In this document: piece after piece, positions 6,454 to 8,071 of the stretch
Position numbering within the stretch: position 1 is the first letter of the stretch
Layout of the letters: each line of letters opens with the position of its first letter
NCBI GenBank assembly: GCA_030727885.1
Contig: JANRAT010000079.1
Location: 1-8,071 of the forward strand
Reading direction: 5' to 3'
DNA from: Rhodospirillales bacterium
GTDB lineage: Bacteria > Pseudomonadota > Alphaproteobacteria > Rhodospirillales > Casp-alpha2
DNA: 8,071 bases
Made by a program: the position numbers and the translations under genes
The notes under the pieces: model-generated
Told to the model about the DNA's origin: nothing
Databases searched by the model: none
What the model saw: only the letters and a program-made list of their open reading frames with translations

Positions 6454-7458
6454 ATGAGCGATAGCGAATTCAAGGCCCTGCTGCTGAACACGGACGACGC
6501 AGGCAAGGTCACAGGCAGTTTTGAGACCATCAGCAATGACCGCCTGCCGGAGGGCGACGTCACCGTTGCCGTCAAATACACGACGCTGAATTACAAGGAT
6601 GGCATGATCCTGAACGGCATCGGCAAGCTGGTGCGTAATTACCCGCATATTCCGGGCATCGATTTTTCCGGTGTCGTCGAGACATCCGCGCATCCCGATT
6701 ACAAGTCCGGCGACGAGGTCATCCTGACCGGCTGGCGGGTCGGTGAAGTGCAATGGGGCGGTTTTTCAACCCGCGCCCGGGTCAATGGCGACTGGCTGGT
6801 ACCGCTGCCGAAGGGGCTCAGCCTGGAGCAGGCCATGTCGATCGGCACCGCCGGTCTGACGGCGATGCTGGCGATCATGACCCTCGAAGAACACAAGCTG
6901 TCGACGGATGCTGACAAGGAAGTGCTGGTCACCGGCGGTGCCGGCGGGGTCGGCTCGATTGCCGTCTCGGTACTGTCCAACATCGGCTACAAGGTTGCCG
7001 CTTCGACCGGCCGGCCGGAACAGCACGATTATCTGAAATCGCTGGGCGCCAGCATGATCGTCGAGCGCGACGAGCTGGTCGAGCCGCCGAAGGGGCCGCT
7101 CGGCAAGGAACGCTGGGCCGGAGCCATCGACAATGTCGGCGGTCCGACCCTGCACCATGTGCTGGCGACGCTCGGTTATTGGGGCGCCTGTGCGTCGGTC
7201 GGCAATGCCGGCTCGTTCAAGCTCGACACCACGGTGCTGCCGTTCCTGCTCAGGGGCATTAATCTCTGCGGGATCGACAGCGCGACCTGCCCGACATCAC
7301 GCCGCATGATCGCCTGGGACCGCCTGTCGAAGCAGTTGCCGCTGGACAAGCTGGAAAGTGTGACCAACCGGGCAGGGTTTGCCGAGTTGCCTGAACTGGC
7401 CGGAAAAATCCTCAAAGGTCAGGTCCGCGGGCGCATGGTGATCGACGTTAACGGCTGA
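6454..7458 (+). CDS. acuI: NADPH-dependent acryloyl-CoA reductase (AcuI/YhdH-type MDR oxidoreductase)
   Basis: This 334-residue cytoplasmic enzyme belongs to the zinc-free medium-chain dehydrogenase/reductase family. AcuI reduces toxic acryloyl-CoA to propionyl-CoA with NADPH, in DMSP, acrylate or 3-hydroxypropionate metabolism. The N-terminal catalytic domain shows LNYKDGM (45-51) and IPGIDFSGVV (66-75). The Rossmann part shows VTGGAGGVGS (159-168) and, at the end of the second strand, STGR (184-187), which suits the NADPH 2'-phosphate. Later motifs GAIDNVGG and GRMVIDVN also match the YhdH/AcuI group, and the length is typical. The start follows AGGAG at 6440-6444. It is a single-gene unit with its own predicted promoter and a strong terminator. 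No other DMSP or acrylate genes are in the window, so the general role may be detoxification. Family firm, exact substrate likely. Confidence 0.92.
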   Translation: MSDSEFKALLLNTDDAGKVTGSFETISNDRLPEGDVTVAVKYTTLNYKDGMILNGIGKLVRNYPHIPGIDFSGVVETSAHPDYKSGDEVILTGWRVGEVQWGGFSTRARVNGDWLVPLPKGLSLEQAMSIGTAGLTAMLAIMTLEEHKLSTDADKEVLVTGGAGGVGSIAVSVLSNIGYKVAASTGRPEQHDYLKSLGASMIVERDELVEPPKGPLGKERWAGAIDNVGGPTLHHVLATLGYWGACASVGNAGSFKLDTTVLPFLLRGINLCGIDSATCPTSRRMIAWDRLSKQLPLDKLESVTNRAGFAELPELAGKILKGQVRGRMVIDVNG

Positions 7459-7492
7459 TTGCTGCCTGTCTTAAGCTATTGATAGTAAACAC

Positions 7493-7529
7493 AAGGCCGA
7501 TGCCGGGGGAATCCGGTGTCGGCCTTTTT
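7493..7529 (+). terminator. Rho-independent terminator of acuI
   Basis: A 14-bp stem with two G-U pairs (AAGGCCGATGCCGG at 7493-7506 with CCGGTGTCGGCCTT at 7513-7526) encloses a 6-nt loop and runs into five T residues (7525-7529). It lies 34 bp after the acuI stop and separates acuI from the downstream lipoprotein gene. Confidence 0.9.
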
Positions 7530-7585
7530 GCGGGCCGCGCCGGTTTGGCACTGAATCTGCATTTAATCGCTCAGAATGTCAGCTG

Positions 7586-7591
7586 AGGAGG
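7586..7591 (+). promoter_or_regulatory. Strong ribosome-binding site of the lipoprotein gene
   Basis: AGGAGG at 7586-7591 sits 5 nt before the ATG at 7597. It is a perfect Shine-Dalgarno core and fixes the start of the partial gene that follows. No clear promoter could be chosen between the acuI terminator and this site, although one is expected there. Confidence 0.75.
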
Positions 7592-7596
7592 ATAAT

Positions 7597-8071
7597 ATGC
7601 TCAGGAAAGTGCTGTTTATGGGTGCATTTGTGGCCGGGCTTGGGGCCTGCAGCCCGATCGACAAGTATGAAAGCCAGGTTTCCGGTTGGGAGCCGGTTTA
7701 CTGCTACCAGTCCCTGGCGGCGGTACAATGTTACCGCGAGCCGAAATATGCCGACAAGCTGCGGCTGGTCAATTACTTCGGCCCGCATCCAAGCCGCTAC
7801 GACGCCCCGGAAGCCAAGCCGGAAGCCGAGTTCAAGGCGCCGGAAATGATCACCTACTGGGTCAAGGACGCAGAACCCGTGCCGCAGCCGATGCCGCATG
7901 GCGATCTTGCCGACCGCCCGTGGCTGACCGAAGAAGGCCGCAACGAACAGCGCGCCACGGCCGAAATGACGACCCTCAAAGCCTCCGAGGTCGGTGCCAA
8001 TGCGCTGCTCCGGCGGATTTCCTACAGCAAGCCGGAAACGCCCGAGCTGCCGGCACCCGATACCGCAGTGA
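7597..8071 (+). CDS. Uncharacterised lipoprotein (3'-truncated by window end)
   Basis: This frame is open for 158 codons and runs off the right edge; the TGA in the last bases is out of frame. It starts MLRKVLFMGAFVAGLGACS: a short basic and hydrophobic signal peptide with the lipobox LGAC at 15-18, so Cys18 should be lipidated and the protein anchored in the envelope. The first mature segment reads GWEPVYCYQSLAAVQCYREP, with Cys36 and Cys45 that could form a disulfide, followed by RLVNYFGPHPSRY (56-68). The rest is rich in Pro, Glu and Ala and looks extended or disordered. Codon use is like the neighbours. I recall similar 'YCY-SL-V-CY ... RLV-YFGP' lipoproteins in alphaproteobacteria but know no function. 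It has its own strong ribosome-binding site and lies after the acuI terminator, so it is a separate unit. Confidence 0.8.
   Translation, partial: MLRKVLFMGAFVAGLGACSPIDKYESQVSGWEPVYCYQSLAAVQCYREPKYADKLRLVNYFGPHPSRYDAPEAKPEAEFKAPEMITYWVKDAEPVPQPMPHGDLADRPWLTEEGRNEQRATAEMTTLKASEVGANALLRRISYSKPETPELPAPDTAV

Noticed and set aside
5968..6753. A 261-residue form of the cyclic nucleotide-binding protein reaching into acuI
   Set aside because: The extension is antisense to acuI and crosses both predicted promoters. The start at 6339 has an AGGAG at good spacing.
7579..7899. A 106-codon minus-strand frame opposite the lipoprotein gene
   Set aside because: The plus strand has a perfect ribosome-binding site, a signal peptide and a lipobox. 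The minus frame has none of these.

Overview
The window is a compact, moderately GC-rich bacterial chromosomal segment. The G/C-ending codon preference, strong Shine-Dalgarno sequences, the type of C-rich intergenic repeat and the style of the hypothetical lipoprotein suggest a Gram-negative proteobacterium, probably an alphaproteobacterium. That placement is an inference; no rRNA or other marker gene is present. I see no mobile element, CRISPR array, tRNA or rRNA.

Left region (1-3905, plus strand): the tail of an unidentified gene, two GT-B (GT4-type) glycosyltransferases and a glutamine-dependent asparagine synthetase/amidotransferase, separated by 3 bp, a 4-bp overlap and 2 bp. This is an operon-like end of a surface-polysaccharide or glycolipid cluster. 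The final asnB-type gene may make asparagine or may amidate a sugar acid of the glycan. The operon ends in a C-rich inverted-repeat pair (about 3908-4027), which it shares with the converging gene on the other strand.

Middle region (4028-5968): a secreted protein of unknown function (minus strand) diverges from pyrC, an E. coli-type class II dihydroorotase with all expected metal ligands. pyrC converges on a small single-domain cyclic-nucleotide-binding protein (minus strand).

Right region (6340-8071): a 114-bp divergent intergenic region separates the cyclic-nucleotide-binding gene from acuI, which encodes an AcuI/YhdH-type acryloyl-CoA reductase. Each direction has a plausible sigma-70 promoter overlapped by an inverted repeat. 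acuI ends at a clear Rho-independent terminator, followed by a lipoprotein gene that runs off the window.

Apart from the glycan operon, the genes are single transcription units for unrelated functions: pyrimidine synthesis, signalling, acryloyl-CoA detoxification and envelope proteins. I did not find convincing evidence of a new multi-gene system. The points most worth checking are the role of the asnB-type gene, the paired intergenic repeat, the operator-like repeats in the divergent promoter region, and the two uncharacterised envelope proteins.
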